From Flavobacterium flavigenum (GTDB lineage: Bacteria > Bacteroidota > Bacteroidia > Flavobacteriales > Flavobacteriaceae), in assembly GCF_027111255.2 (NCBI RefSeq), contig NZ_CP114285.2, forward strand, positions 434,001 to 498,000: a DNA stretch of 64,000 nt. Direction: 5' to 3'. A program made the translations under genes and the position numbers. Of the stretch, positions 50,401-59,507 are shown in pieces. The number at the start of each line of letters is the position of its first letter. Positions within the stretch are counted from its first letter, which is position 1. The notes under the pieces were generated by a model. The model saw nothing but the letters and a program-made list of their open reading frames with translations. It ran no database searches and was not told the DNA's origin.

Positions 50401-51459
50401 TGTAAATTGGTTTTCATACGGATCAAATTTGTCAAGTCCGTCTTCAGTACCAATCCACAAAACGCCTGAGCGATCAAAATACAGGGCCGAAACCAAATTA
50501 TCAACGATAGAAGTATCATCAGACAATATAGAATAATACCATTTATAATCGCCTTTCTGAATGTCTTCCAATTGTTTACAAACTAACAATCCGCCAAGTG
50601 TTCCTACCCAATATTTACCATCCGGGGCTTTGGCAACCGATAAAAAATAAGGTCCTAAGCTCCCTCTGATTTCTTTATTTTCAATATATAAATTTACAAA
50701 TTCATCGTTTTTCTTATTTAATTTATATAGTCCTCTTCGTGTTCCGACAAATATGTCTGCTTTAGCATCTTCATAAATAAAATTGATGTATGGGTTTTTC
50801 TCATTCGAATGTGGTACCGAAAGTGTGTAGTTGTTCATTCTTATAATAGCTCCTTTGCTATCTAAAGTAATTTTGGCAACAGATCCTTTATCATAACTTC
50901 CAACCCAGATATTTCCCTTTTTGTCTTCAAATATTTCTTTTACGTAGTCAAAACCTTTAATTGGGATTTTTTCAAATCTGTTTTCTTTCAAAAAGAACAT
51001 GTAGAGTCCCTGATTTTTAGTCCCTACCCACACTCTTTTGAACTTATCAACATACACAGACCTGATTTCGCCTTCGGGAATACTGTTTGGGTCATTTTTT
51101 TTAGGCAGGAAAGTCACAAAAGCATGAGTATCCATTTTAAAAAGCGTGAGTCCTTTTCTGGTTCCGATCCATAAATGATTCGAAGATTCATCTAATCTTA
51201 GCGCCGTTATGTCGTCATTATACAATCTGTTATTACCGGGTGATGAACTCAGGTAGTTTTTGAACTGATAACCATCGAATCGGTTTAACCCAAAAAAAGT
51301 TCCAAACCACAAAAAGCCTTTTTTATCCTGCACTATATGCCGAACAGAATTATGAGACAATCCATTGTTGTCATTATAATGTGTGAATTTTATATTCTGC
51401 GAATGTGCATAATAAAAAAAGAGGAAGCTGAGAAGTAGTATGAAAGAATTTTTTCTCAT
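47422..51459 (-). CDS. Hybrid two-component system regulator (HTCS)
   Basis: A 1345-residue one-piece sensor and transcription factor. A signal peptide leads to a periplasmic sensor of two seven-bladed propellers made of Reg_prop repeats (QDKKGFLWFGTFFGLNRFDG, LWIGTRKGLT, VWVGTKNQGLY, LWIGTEDGLDKFD), then a Y_Y_Y domain (KFQYMLEGFDKQW) and a membrane helix near 785-807. Cytoplasmic parts are HisKA with NISHELRTPLTLILG (His near 842), HATPase, a receiver domain with the phospho-Asp in CVADVMMPVMDG near 1146, and an AraC-type DNA-binding domain ending in YFSRCFKKQFGFPPSKLIN. Such regulators bind oligosaccharides released from a specific polysaccharide and switch on their locus, so this is the likely controller of the surrounding enzymes. 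Confidence 0.96.
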   Translation of the reverse strand: MRKNSFILLLSFLFFYYAHSQNIKFTHYNDNNGLSHNSVRHIVQDKKGFLWFGTFFGLNRFDGYQFKNYLSSSPGNNRLYNDDITALRLDESSNHLWIGTRKGLTLFKMDTHAFVTFLPKKNDPNSIPEGEIRSVYVDKFKRVWVGTKNQGLYMFFLKENRFEKIPIKGFDYVKEIFEDKKGNIWVGSYDKGSVAKITLDSKGAIIRMNNYTLSVPHSNEKNPYINFIYEDAKADIFVGTRRGLYKLNKKNDEFVNLYIENKEIRGSLGPYFLSVAKAPDGKYWVGTLGGLLVCKQLEDIQKGDYKWYYSILSDDTSIVDNLVSALYFDRSGVLWIGTEDGLDKFDPYENQFTLNKDISRYIGNQAPRIRGFSKTYDGKVIVATSHNGLFISSAKGFVPLYNKSIDISSIYSEDGKTFYCGLWDGRLMVYNYTVNASQEVNLGFDTSPIFAFGKIGTESLMIGSFGEGAVILNTKTLQVQTSKGKLLPGYQINSIEKDSQNNVWFATETGVVKYNPVSNKLETYKSLSKRENSMTNEDNVSDIMIDKKGKIWASTRFGLCIYDAKKNTFTTIKNFKETSGIWITDMLSDANGNLWLNINNNSIAWVKSDLKDINIYHVNSGNRLDVFSSSGFFNFNNSTIFLGGKNGIITFSTKNMKRNNWSPEPVISEFKIQNEEILPEMEINGDIPLSQDLNYAKKVELSYKNRNFSLQFSTPSFANEKLNKFQYMLEGFDKQWITANSNSRTVQYTNLYPGKYIFKIKSSNSDGHWSKEVSYEIRILPPFWLTPISFLLIFIALFFIFYFIRKEIKNRIRLKQELLTEKVNREHDIKLNNEKLRFFTNISHELRTPLTLILGPAKQLLDENTNASDYEKSRYNLIYQNASRLLNLVNQVLDFRKAQSGELKLKVTKTDILSYSKNIFDSFKEMAFNKKIKLNFIAEAEAIEGWIDNDKYDKILYNLLSNALKFTNKYGNVDLFIRLKNNTDEILVIEVIDDGIGIPPKSQEKIFKRFYQASNSKAHNTGSGIGLSLVKSLVAIHKGSISVESALGKGSAFRVEIPIDRVSYETKEVFEYALKNDNLSMLIPEKAAKKTIQNTELKQKILVIEDNTELRKYLVDFLSDYYKVYDAENGEEGLKICRQIKPILCVADVMMPVMDGLEFCKELKNDEFISHIPVVLLTALGENVDKVKGYEIGADGYLVKPFEPTLLKSVIENVIKSRLDLKAKFSGEVESKVSLLTHSPIDEEFMEKITALINDNLSELDLSTEFLCDKLGVSSSKLYRKIKELTDLAPNEFIRTIRLKKSAELLKTKKYNVSEVTNMIGFNDPLYFSRCFKKQFGFPPSKLIN

Positions 51460-51511
51460 ATAATGAATTATAAATACTGCTTATGTTTCGGTTAAGATAA
51501 AGTTAATAAAT

Positions 51512-53332
51512 TTAAGGATATATGCGTTGAATCTGATTGGTTTTTAAGCTAATCTTAAAATGATTTGACGGTTTTCCATTCATAGTTTTCAGAAATATTT
51601 TTGCCCATAAAACCATTTTTTCATTATTAGATTTTTCTAATTGTGCGCAGACTATTTTGTATTGTTTCAGTCGATTGGCTCCTATCTCAGGAATTGCTAA
51701 CTCATCGGCATTTTTTAATCTGTAGAAATCAAAAATCATATCAAAGCCTGTCAAGGATTCAAAATCTTTTGCTTTTAAAGAATTTGCTTTCATCGCTGCC
51801 TCAACTTCTGCATTGTTTTTATTTATATACGCCAAATCCACTCCTGAAAGTTTTAAAAGTGATGCAGAAAATTCTAAAGGGAAATCTTCAGGCAAAAATC
51901 TTAACCTGACTAATTCCTTTAAATGCCATTTTGTAAATCCCTCATAATCTTTTGTATTAAGTATTTCTTTGTTCCAAATAGCATCGTTTTTTATCTGCTC
52001 TAAATGTGCATATTCCTGTTTATAAAAAGGAAACAAACTATTAAATTTTGAAACTTTGTTGATTACCACAGTTTCGATTTCAAGAACAGTATCAGGATGT
52101 ATTGTAAGTATTTTATAGCCTGGCATATAAGCCGCCAAAGAAGGAGTCTGGATATTAAATAATGTATTCCCTTTTGCTGTAGTCCGGACTCCTGTGTCAT
52201 TGATGTGCATATGTCCGCCAAAATGAACCTGAACTCCTGCATCGGCAAATATTTGGGCTACCTCTTCATTTGGAACCCTTGATAATTGCATTTTTTTCGG
52301 ACCAAAAAGCGATTTTAATTCGGGAGATGCATCATCATTGAAATCAATCATCGGATAATGACTGAAGGCAATTAAGGTTTTTCCTTTTTGTTTTGCCTCA
52401 GCAGCAACCTTTTTGATCCATTCAATCAAATGATTTTTATAAATGAGCACATTGTTGTAACCGATATTTGCACCGGAAAAATCATTAGGATCATTGGGTT
52501 TGCCTGATAGTTTTTCATTCGGAACATAAGCATTGGCATCAATTGCCAGAAGCCATACTCCTTTTACAGGTTCAACGAGATAACTCGCATCAGGAAGAAA
52601 TAAATTAGTATTTTTTACAGGATACTTTCTTTTTTCTAAATCTGATTCAGCCAAAGCTTTTTCATAACTATAATCTTCATATTTATAATCTGAAAAAGGA
52701 GTTTCCCAATATAAATATTTTTTTTGTGGAAAAAACCCGAAAGCCTGCATTTCATTTATGGTTTCCTTGTATCCCCAGTTTTTAATATCAGCGGTAATGA
52801 TTGGCTCCAGCTCATATTTAGGCAGGTTGTTTTTTGAACTGCTGATAATTTGTTCTTTACCGTCTTTTCCTAAAAAATCAGTTTTAATGGCATCCTGAGC
52901 AAAAGGTTTTACAACATCATGGTTTCCGGTGGTTACGAAAAAGGATATGCCGTATTTTTCAGAATATTGATTTAAAATTTTTCTAAGCCCTCTCACATGA
53001 ACGGGCTGACCGTCATCACTGAAATCTCCGGGAAGTGCAACCTGTTTTATTCCTCTTTTTGCAATGTCATTTAAGGCTTCCAGAAAGGCAAAATAATTTT
53101 CGTTGAATATTCGGGTTGAATGTAATTGGGAATTCATCGTCCTGATATTGGCATATTCTCCCGTTTCAGGATTTTGGATTCCCTGATAATCATTGTCTTC
53201 AAATTTTGCAAAAATATCCTGTAAATGTGCATCGGCTATAAATGCAATCTGCACATCTTTTATTTTTGTCTGTTGTGATTTACAAGCCGACAATGATAGA
53301 AAAAACAGTATAAAAATGAGTATTCTTGACAT
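51512..53332 (-). CDS. Secreted metallophosphoesterase lipoprotein
   Basis: A 606-residue calcineurin-like phosphoesterase with a lipoprotein signal (ILFFLSLSAC, Cys17). The dimetal site is complete: AFIADAHLQ (DxH), ALPGDFSDDGQP (GDxxDxG), VTTGNHDVVKPF (GNHD), FSHYPMIDF and FGGHMHIND (GHxH). A C-terminal helical region of about 200 residues follows the catalytic domain and I cannot name it. It should cleave phosphate mono- or diesters in the periplasm or at the surface. It is encoded 1 base after the second GH28 gene and 52 bases before the HTCS gene, so it is part of the utilisation locus and not housekeeping. A phosphorylated glycan or inositol phosphate substrate is plausible. Confidence 0.88.
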   Translation of the reverse strand: MSRILIFILFFLSLSACKSQQTKIKDVQIAFIADAHLQDIFAKFEDNDYQGIQNPETGEYANIRTMNSQLHSTRIFNENYFAFLEALNDIAKRGIKQVALPGDFSDDGQPVHVRGLRKILNQYSEKYGISFFVTTGNHDVVKPFAQDAIKTDFLGKDGKEQIISSSKNNLPKYELEPIITADIKNWGYKETINEMQAFGFFPQKKYLYWETPFSDYKYEDYSYEKALAESDLEKRKYPVKNTNLFLPDASYLVEPVKGVWLLAIDANAYVPNEKLSGKPNDPNDFSGANIGYNNVLIYKNHLIEWIKKVAAEAKQKGKTLIAFSHYPMIDFNDDASPELKSLFGPKKMQLSRVPNEEVAQIFADAGVQVHFGGHMHINDTGVRTTAKGNTLFNIQTPSLAAYMPGYKILTIHPDTVLEIETVVINKVSKFNSLFPFYKQEYAHLEQIKNDAIWNKEILNTKDYEGFTKWHLKELVRLRFLPEDFPLEFSASLLKLSGVDLAYINKNNAEVEAAMKANSLKAKDFESLTGFDMIFDFYRLKNADELAIPEIGANRLKQYKIVCAQLEKSNNEKMVLWAKIFLKTMNGKPSNHFKISLKTNQIQRIYP

Positions 53333-53333
53333 A

Positions 53334-54905
53334 TTATTTAACTTCTGTAGTTTGTTTTAATAGCTGATTTTCCAGCGTTGCTGAAGTTACATTTTTCAAA
53401 ACAATCTGTTTGTGTTTGGCCTCCGGAAAATTTATTTCCTGCATATTGATATTCTGAACATCATCAAACACAAATGCAGGCCTGAAATCAGCATCGTCTA
53501 ATGTCAGTTTAATATTTTTCAGCGTTATTCCGTTGGCATGTCTCACATATAATCCATAAGCCGGCAGTTCTCCAAACATAGAAAATTCAGGATAATCCTG
53601 AACTGCTTCGGGAACCTGATGCAATCGGTTTAGCGGAATATACGCCATTCCTTTAGAGGATCTTCCGGGATAATTGATTTCGATATTTTCTAAAACTACA
53701 TTTTCGATATTATGTCCTTTGAGTCCCACGATAGAGGACGGGAAAGGATTATGAAAGAAATCAACTTCCGGACCTCTCAGGTCATAGTTAATGTCCGGAC
53801 GATCAAAAGGTACTTGCACTTTTATGTTTTTTATGCTAACATTTTTTACACTTCCGGGTTTATCACCAGTTCGATTTCCTAAACGTATAAAAACAGCATT
53901 ACCTGTATTGACAGCATTTATATTTGATACGTCAATATTTTCTATAAAAGCACCATCAACAGATTCTATTGCAATGGCAGAACGAAACGTATCATAAACT
54001 TTAATGTCTTTAATGATTACATTTTTGAATCCGCCAAAAGATGCACTTCCGAATTTTACTGCACTGGCACTTGATCTAATCGTGTTATTGGCTATGTAAA
54101 CCGAGTCATTATAAAATCCGGGATAGTATGATTTTAAGCAAATTCCGTCATCTGCAGCGTCGATATCGCAATTGGTTACCCTGACATTTTTACAATCTGT
54201 AATATCAATTCCGTCATTGTTCCAGTACGAACGATTTACAATTTTAAGGTTATCCAAAACAAGATTGTGACATAACTCGAACGATAATCCCCAACAGGAA
54301 GCTTCACCCGCTTTAAGTCCTTCGATTAGAATAGATTCGCATTGTGAGAAACGAAATAATTTTGGACGCATGGTTTCACTTGGCCTGTTTCTGCGAAGGC
54401 TGTATTTTGGATCTACTGTAATACCAGCATGATGAAGACTGTCAATATTTAAAGCCAGTTGTAAACCCTGACCATCAATAGTTCCTTTTCCTTTAAGTGC
54501 AATGTTTTTGGCTTTATGGGCAATAATCAAAGCCATTTGAGAGTTGTCGTCTTTTTTAGGAGAATCTGGTCTTCCTTCAAAAGTCATATTGGGATAATCT
54601 TTCGGATTTGTACTTCCGAGCAGGATGGAACCTTCTTCAAAATACAGGGTCACATTGCTTTTTAAGATAATACTTCCGGATAAAAAATTCCCTTTTGGAA
54701 AAACTACACGTCCGCCTTTATTTTTAAAAGCGGCATCAACTGCTTTTTGGACTGCAATAGTATTAATCGTTTTTCCGTCTGATTTTGCACCGTAACTGGT
54801 GATTAAAAAATCTTTTTGAGGTTTTTGCGCATTTGATTTAAAACCAAATGAAAAAAGATTGATTATCAAGGCAATAAAAAACAGTTTTAGTTTAATTTTT
54901 GACAT
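53334..54905 (-). CDS. Glycoside hydrolase family 28, non-canonical active site
   Basis: A 523-residue secreted beta-helix enzyme; signal peptide ends near SNAQ. The pectinase N-terminal motif is SYGAKSDGKTINTIAVQKAV. Catalytic Asp residues are in NNDGIDITDCKN and DAADDGICLKS. As in the other GH28 here, the GHG motif of polygalacturonases is absent, replaced by SSASAVKFGSAS. This points to rhamnogalacturonan or other decorated galacturonan as substrate. It ends 1 base before the metallophosphoesterase start, and about 80 bases separate it from the DUF4861 gene before it, all in one direction. Confidence 0.87.
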   Translation of the reverse strand: MSKIKLKLFFIALIINLFSFGFKSNAQKPQKDFLITSYGAKSDGKTINTIAVQKAVDAAFKNKGGRVVFPKGNFLSGSIILKSNVTLYFEEGSILLGSTNPKDYPNMTFEGRPDSPKKDDNSQMALIIAHKAKNIALKGKGTIDGQGLQLALNIDSLHHAGITVDPKYSLRRNRPSETMRPKLFRFSQCESILIEGLKAGEASCWGLSFELCHNLVLDNLKIVNRSYWNNDGIDITDCKNVRVTNCDIDAADDGICLKSYYPGFYNDSVYIANNTIRSSASAVKFGSASFGGFKNVIIKDIKVYDTFRSAIAIESVDGAFIENIDVSNINAVNTGNAVFIRLGNRTGDKPGSVKNVSIKNIKVQVPFDRPDINYDLRGPEVDFFHNPFPSSIVGLKGHNIENVVLENIEINYPGRSSKGMAYIPLNRLHQVPEAVQDYPEFSMFGELPAYGLYVRHANGITLKNIKLTLDDADFRPAFVFDDVQNINMQEINFPEAKHKQIVLKNVTSATLENQLLKQTTEVK

Positions 54906-54982
54906 TATTATTCTTTTAGTATTTAAATACTTTCAAACAAAAAATTAAACTAAAACTGCCTGCAACAGATTATAAAGAAATC

Positions 54983-55834
54983 TTACTGGTTAATGTAAGC
55001 TTCTAATTTATCTAAAGTATTAAGTTCTGTCTCTCTTGCGCAAGAGGATATAATTTTTGTTTCTAAGTATTTTGCTGGTTTAGAAATTAACAAATATTGT
55101 GTTCCATCGTCATCAGTTTTTACATAATCTTTAGGATTGTATAGGATAGCAGCTCCAACTTCAACAATTTCTGCTGCTACATCTTCCGGATGTTTTCCCC
55201 AAACGGCGATATAATTCTTTCCTTTTTTAGTTTGAAAATCTTTAAAATAATTTATTCCGGTAACAAATTGTACTTTTTCTCCATTTAAGCTAGAAGCTTC
55301 CACTTTGGCCTCTCTTTTTCCTGAAAATACTGTTACACGAACTAAAATATCTACTTTTTTTCCTTTGTAAGGCACTCCTCTTGAAATCATTTCCATCCAT
55401 GAAGTCGTATCTGTTTTTCCAACGCGGGCCAAACGGTTTGTAACAGGATTCAGGGGTACTACTTTTTCACCATCCCACAATTTTACACCACCCAAACCAC
55501 TGGTTGCTGCCACTTTATAATAATCAGCTCCCCAGCCTTCTTTTTGCTGTTCAGGAGTTGGATACCAATTTGCCTTTTTTAATTCTAATCCTTTTTTTGC
55601 TTTATTATACACATCGATAGCTACTTTATCGCTAAAATAGATTCGCAATGCCATCCACTCGTTTTCAATTGCCGGTCCGTGATGCCCTATTGTTTTGTAC
55701 AAATCACCTGATTCTGAGCCAATATCTGTCAAATACGTTATTTTATCAGACTTCATATACAAACTCGTGTCTGTATTATTTTGTGCAAAACCAATGCAGC
55801 AAAAAAACAAAGCAGGTAAAAAAGATAATTTCAT
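54983..55834 (-). CDS. Secreted DUF4861 family protein, short version
   Basis: A 283-residue protein with a signal peptide (KLSFLPALFFCCIGFAQ). It shares with the DUF4861 protein at 18541 the motif GADYYKVAATSGLGGVKLWD (there GDGLDYYQVGHTLGAGN), and the EWMALRIYFSDKVAIDVY segment before it corresponds to the other's FAWENDQIAFRTYGKAIE. It is about 95 residues shorter, lacking the N-terminal domain. Catalytic function is unknown. It begins the sub-cluster with GH28, phosphoesterase and HTCS genes after a 270-base gap. Confidence 0.75.
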   Translation of the reverse strand: MKLSFLPALFFCCIGFAQNNTDTSLYMKSDKITYLTDIGSESGDLYKTIGHHGPAIENEWMALRIYFSDKVAIDVYNKAKKGLELKKANWYPTPEQQKEGWGADYYKVAATSGLGGVKLWDGEKVVPLNPVTNRLARVGKTDTTSWMEMISRGVPYKGKKVDILVRVTVFSGKREAKVEASSLNGEKVQFVTGINYFKDFQTKKGKNYIAVWGKHPEDVAAEIVEVGAAILYNPKDYVKTDDDGTQYLLISKPAKYLETKIISSCARETELNTLDKLEAYINQ

Positions 55835-56104
55835 AATTTCTATTATTTATAGGATTAATTTAATTTCCGTAAAAATAAAACAACCTTTCAATAATACAGC
55901 AACATTTTTTATAATATTAAGAAATTATCGTTTAAAAATTGAAACACAGATTTCACATATTACCACGAAAATCAATGTGTTTTTAATTGCACTAATTCTT
56001 TAAAACATAATATCCATTCTACAAATTGGGTTTTAAAAATGGATTAAAACTTGTTGAAAATCAGCGTAATTGTGTTCCTATAATTAAATTCATTTACATA
56101 CTTA

Positions 56105-57898
56105 TCAAGAAATGACCATTTTATGATGAAACGGTGTAAATCCTGTAATGTAAATATGTTCTCCTTTTGTACGCAGGCTTCCCTGATGATAAGTATATGC
56201 TTCACTATCCAGGTTTTCTACATTTAAATGTTCACATTTTCCGGGACCAAACTGTATGGCATCTGATCCCATTGAGATTTCACCATTTCCGGATTTGAGG
56301 AAATAATTTTGCTTTTCATCCAATACCGCACCTGTCACATTACTTCCTTCTTTAAAACACATTTCTATTGTTACTTCTACATTTGGAGGACCTTCGACTT
56401 TAAAATCCATATTCAGGATTCCGTTATCTTCAGTGATTTCAATTGTAGTTATTTGCTTTTTTACGTTGCTTTTAACCCGGGAATCAAAGTCCATTTTATT
56501 CCAAAAACGCCCGTCAGGTGACTCTGATAACTTATAATCGCCGTCGTTTTTACGAAATTCTTCTGCAAGCGGCTGATAGTAATCTGCTTCTTTGGTTTCT
56601 TTTAAGATGTATTTATTTCCTTCTTTTACAATTCCTTCACTACTGAAATACCCCATACGGAAAAATGATGTAGAAAGGCGCATGTATTTTAATATCGCTT
56701 CTCCTTTTCTATACATCAAAAAATTCGGATTCGAAGATCTTCCCGAAACAATCATTACCGGCTTGTCATTTCCTCCAAATAAAGTTAGAGAAACTTTGCC
56801 ACGCCTTATTCTTGCCAAATTTGAAAGCGCAAAAAATTTCTCAAAATCATTTGCAATTGCCCCTTCAACTGGAATTTGTTTTTTCAGTTCTTCATTTTCC
56901 ATAAAAAAAGCAAGTGAACCCGACAAAATATCAGCAGCAAAATTTGAAAGGCCTTCAATCATTTCAACCATCTGAATAAACATCGGATTTTTTGTCCGGA
57001 TTGCCATATAACGATACTGCAGGTAAAAATTCGTCACTTTTAAATCCATAAACTGATCCTGCCTTTTTGAATCAACTGTCACCAGATCACCGTTAAGTTC
57101 AGTGTAATAAAAATAAGTCGTCAGGTTTTTATTTACAATATCAAGCAATTGAGACCTGTTTAGCAACCTCGCCATTGTTATGAGCGCTTTATCAATAACA
57201 GCAGAATAAATTCCGCTTCGTTCGGCATAATGCCCGTCTTCATTCATATAAATTCCTTCAGCCAGCCATTCGTCAATTCTTCGGATATATCTAGTATCAG
57301 GAAACAGCGAGTTGATGTTGGCCAAAGCAGCACAAATAACCCATCTGTGGTTTGGTGTGTGAATACCGCCTGTAATCATGGCTTCTCCTGCATTGAGAAT
57401 AAACTTTTTGAGTTTGTCTTTTAATTCGTCTAATCCTTTTTGCTTACTATTTTTTAAAATAGCAGCTGCCGGACAAATATATTCCAGAACAAAAGCAGTG
57501 TCTGGCGGCGATTGTCTGTTCCCTCCGGCATCTAAAGTACCATCACTGTATTGAGCTTTCAACAAAATTTCTGTTGCTTCATTGATTTTTTCTACCAGAA
57601 TTTCAGACTTATAAAATCCTGATTCTGAATTACACATTGAAGCAGCCATAACGGTTATTGAACTTGCAACATTACGAAAACTATTAAGTCGGATAGCTGG
57701 ATCATACGGTTTATTCAATAGGGAGGTAACTTTTGCATCATTATTCAAAATGAGCTTTTTCATCAATTCTGTATCTTCTTTCGATTTTTTGTTTTCAGAA
57801 AGAAAATCATTTGCAAAAACAACATCGCTAACTAAAGCGCCAGCAAGCGAAAGACCTCCTAATCTTATAAATTCCCCACGGCTCATTTGGTTTTTCAT
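56105..57898 (-). CDS. Secreted protein, probable (alpha/alpha)-toroid lyase or hydrolase
   Basis: A 597-residue protein whose family I cannot name with certainty. The N-terminus MSRGEFIRLGGLSLAGALVS resembles a Tat signal with one Arg of the twin pair replaced by Ser. Residues about 60-360 are helix-rich with QYSDGTLDAGGNRQSPPDTA, HTPNHRWVICAALANIN (an NHRW motif) and DGHYAERSGIYS, as in the alpha/alpha toroid of heparinase II/III-like or GH154-like enzymes. The last 230 residues are beta-sheet rich. This layout is common in uronic-acid-specific lyases and glucuronidases. Placed 40 bases after the ROK gene, it is probably an enzyme of this locus. Confidence 0.6.
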   Translation of the reverse strand: MKNQMSRGEFIRLGGLSLAGALVSDVVFANDFLSENKKSKEDTELMKKLILNNDAKVTSLLNKPYDPAIRLNSFRNVASSITVMAASMCNSESGFYKSEILVEKINEATEILLKAQYSDGTLDAGGNRQSPPDTAFVLEYICPAAAILKNSKQKGLDELKDKLKKFILNAGEAMITGGIHTPNHRWVICAALANINSLFPDTRYIRRIDEWLAEGIYMNEDGHYAERSGIYSAVIDKALITMARLLNRSQLLDIVNKNLTTYFYYTELNGDLVTVDSKRQDQFMDLKVTNFYLQYRYMAIRTKNPMFIQMVEMIEGLSNFAADILSGSLAFFMENEELKKQIPVEGAIANDFEKFFALSNLARIRRGKVSLTLFGGNDKPVMIVSGRSSNPNFLMYRKGEAILKYMRLSTSFFRMGYFSSEGIVKEGNKYILKETKEADYYQPLAEEFRKNDGDYKLSESPDGRFWNKMDFDSRVKSNVKKQITTIEITEDNGILNMDFKVEGPPNVEVTIEMCFKEGSNVTGAVLDEKQNYFLKSGNGEISMGSDAIQFGPGKCEHLNVENLDSEAYTYHQGSLRTKGEHIYITGFTPFHHKMVIS

Positions 57899-57939
57899 GC
57901 TGTTAACTTTTACTGATACTTTTCTTTAATTTCAGCCAA

Positions 57940-58857
57940 TTACGCAGTGGCTTTATCTAAATTATAAATACTGCTTGCAGCTCCCAACAATGCTGCATTT
58001 TCATTGTCAGTAGAAATCTGAATACTGATTTTACAACCTGCTTCTTCAATTTTTCTATTAAAGGCAGGCAGAAACAGATCGCTTGCATCTGCAATTTTTC
58101 CTCCAATAATAAAATGTTCAACTGAAAACTTTTTAAACCACGGAGTAACTATTTCAGCCAGATCTTCTCCCATTTGCTCAAAAGCCTGCAAGGCATTTTT
58201 ATCACCAGCAATGGCGTGATTGTAAAGTTCTAATCCGTTTTCAAGCTGCATTTTACTTAACATAAAATATTTTGACAAAAGTCCTCTCAACGATACATAA
58301 TCTTCTGCTATTCCGTTTTTAAAAGGCAAATTCCATATTTCACCATCTGCAGGTACTTCATTTCCATACGTTATTGATTTTCCTCTATCTATAAAACAAG
58401 AGCCTAAACCTGTTCCCAAGGTAACAGCCATAACTTTTTTTGAAAGATTCCCCATGTATTGATACACTTCTCCCTTACCAAAACAAGCTGCATCGTTTTC
58501 AAAAAAAATATTAAAATCATAAGCAAGATTAAGACGCTCCCTAATCAAATCGCCAATATTTAATCCGTAAAAATTTTCATATTTTGCCTGGCCTTTAATC
58601 ATTGAGATCCCTTTTTCATAATCAAACGGTCCGGGTATGCAAACTGTAATTCCGCTAATATTTTTTATTGCTGAATTTTCTAAAGAAGTTTTAATCGATT
58701 TTTCCCAAAAATCCATAACCTGATTTACAGGCAAATTAGAATTAAAACTTTCTTTATGTACAGAAGAATTCAAAACTTTCATATTTGTTACATCAATAAC
58801 GGCGGAGGTAATATGTGTTCCTCCGACATCCATACCGATAGCATATTTTTTTTCCAT
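57940..58857 (-). CDS. ROK family sugar kinase-like protein, atypical
   Basis: A 305-residue protein. The ROK phosphate-binding motif GMDVGGTHITSAVID and the second phosphate motif VTLGTGLGSCFIDRG are present, and FFENDAACFGKGEVY carries the catalytic Asp of ROK kinases. The zinc-binding CxCGxxGCxE segment and its preceding GH motif are missing; the corresponding region reads PADGEIWNLPFKNG. There is no helix-turn-helix. It is therefore a kinase-type ROK protein, of a divergent group. In this operon with two GH92 genes, phosphorylation of released mannose is a reasonable guess. Confidence 0.82.
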   Translation of the reverse strand: MEKKYAIGMDVGGTHITSAVIDVTNMKVLNSSVHKESFNSNLPVNQVMDFWEKSIKTSLENSAIKNISGITVCIPGPFDYEKGISMIKGQAKYENFYGLNIGDLIRERLNLAYDFNIFFENDAACFGKGEVYQYMGNLSKKVMAVTLGTGLGSCFIDRGKSITYGNEVPADGEIWNLPFKNGIAEDYVSLRGLLSKYFMLSKMQLENGLELYNHAIAGDKNALQAFEQMGEDLAEIVTPWFKKFSVEHFIIGGKIADASDLFLPAFNRKIEEAGCKISIQISTDNENAALLGAASSIYNLDKATA

Positions 58858-58934
58858 TTTATTTGTGGTTAGTGTTTTTTATTTAAGTTGTTTTCCGAAT
58901 TGCAAAAGCAGATTTATCTGAACCAACAGCATAA

Positions 58935-59501
58935 TTATTTATCCGTTACTTTCACTAATGTCCAGTTGATGCCCAACGGATTTTTGGTTAACTTACAGAT
59001 TAAAGGAAATTCCGGATTTTTTACGATCCACATTTCCGTTTCATCAATCTGTGCGATTACATGTAAAGCATCTACTGATTTTCCTTCGATTTCAACAGTG
59101 TTTTTATCTGTATTCTGATCTAAAACATAAGTGGTATTATTGTAAATGAACTTGTTATTTTTCACTAAATCCTGATAAGCGGACTGCGAAATCATAAAAA
59201 AAGTTTCATTTGGCTTTAAATTCAAAACCGGTGCATATTCGCCCTGATTATAACTTAAAGCGTTCCCATTTTTAAGCCCTTCTGAAGTAGTCACAATATT
59301 GCTGTTTACATCTCTCGTATCTAAATTAAGTGTAAGTGCATCAGTTGTTATATTACAAGTAAGTGTTAAAGTCCGGGTCTGACCGTGAAGTTTGCAGATG
59401 TAATGCAACACCGTATTATTTCTGATAGTAGGAACAAAACTCTGTGCTGACATCAGTTGAAATAGCCCGCAAAAGAAGACGGTTAAAATTGTATTTTTCA
59501 T
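58935..59501 (-). CDS. Hypothetical secreted beta-rich protein
   Basis: A 188-residue protein with a signal peptide ending at MSAQ. It is rich in beta-strand and Thr/Asn residues (HGQTRTLTLTCNITTDALTL), and ends with a segment like ETEMWIVKNPEFPLICKLTK. The overall pattern recalls DUF3108-type beta-sheet proteins, but I do not recognise a named family. It starts 6 bases after the stop of the GH92 gene before it, so it is co-transcribed, and may bind or position the substrate. Confidence 0.6.
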   Translation of the reverse strand: MKNTILTVFFCGLFQLMSAQSFVPTIRNNTVLHYICKLHGQTRTLTLTCNITTDALTLNLDTRDVNSNIVTTSEGLKNGNALSYNQGEYAPVLNLKPNETFFMISQSAYQDLVKNNKFIYNNTTYVLDQNTDKNTVEIEGKSVDALHVIAQIDETEMWIVKNPEFPLICKLTKNPLGINWTLVKVTDK

Positions 59502-59507
59502 GATAGC

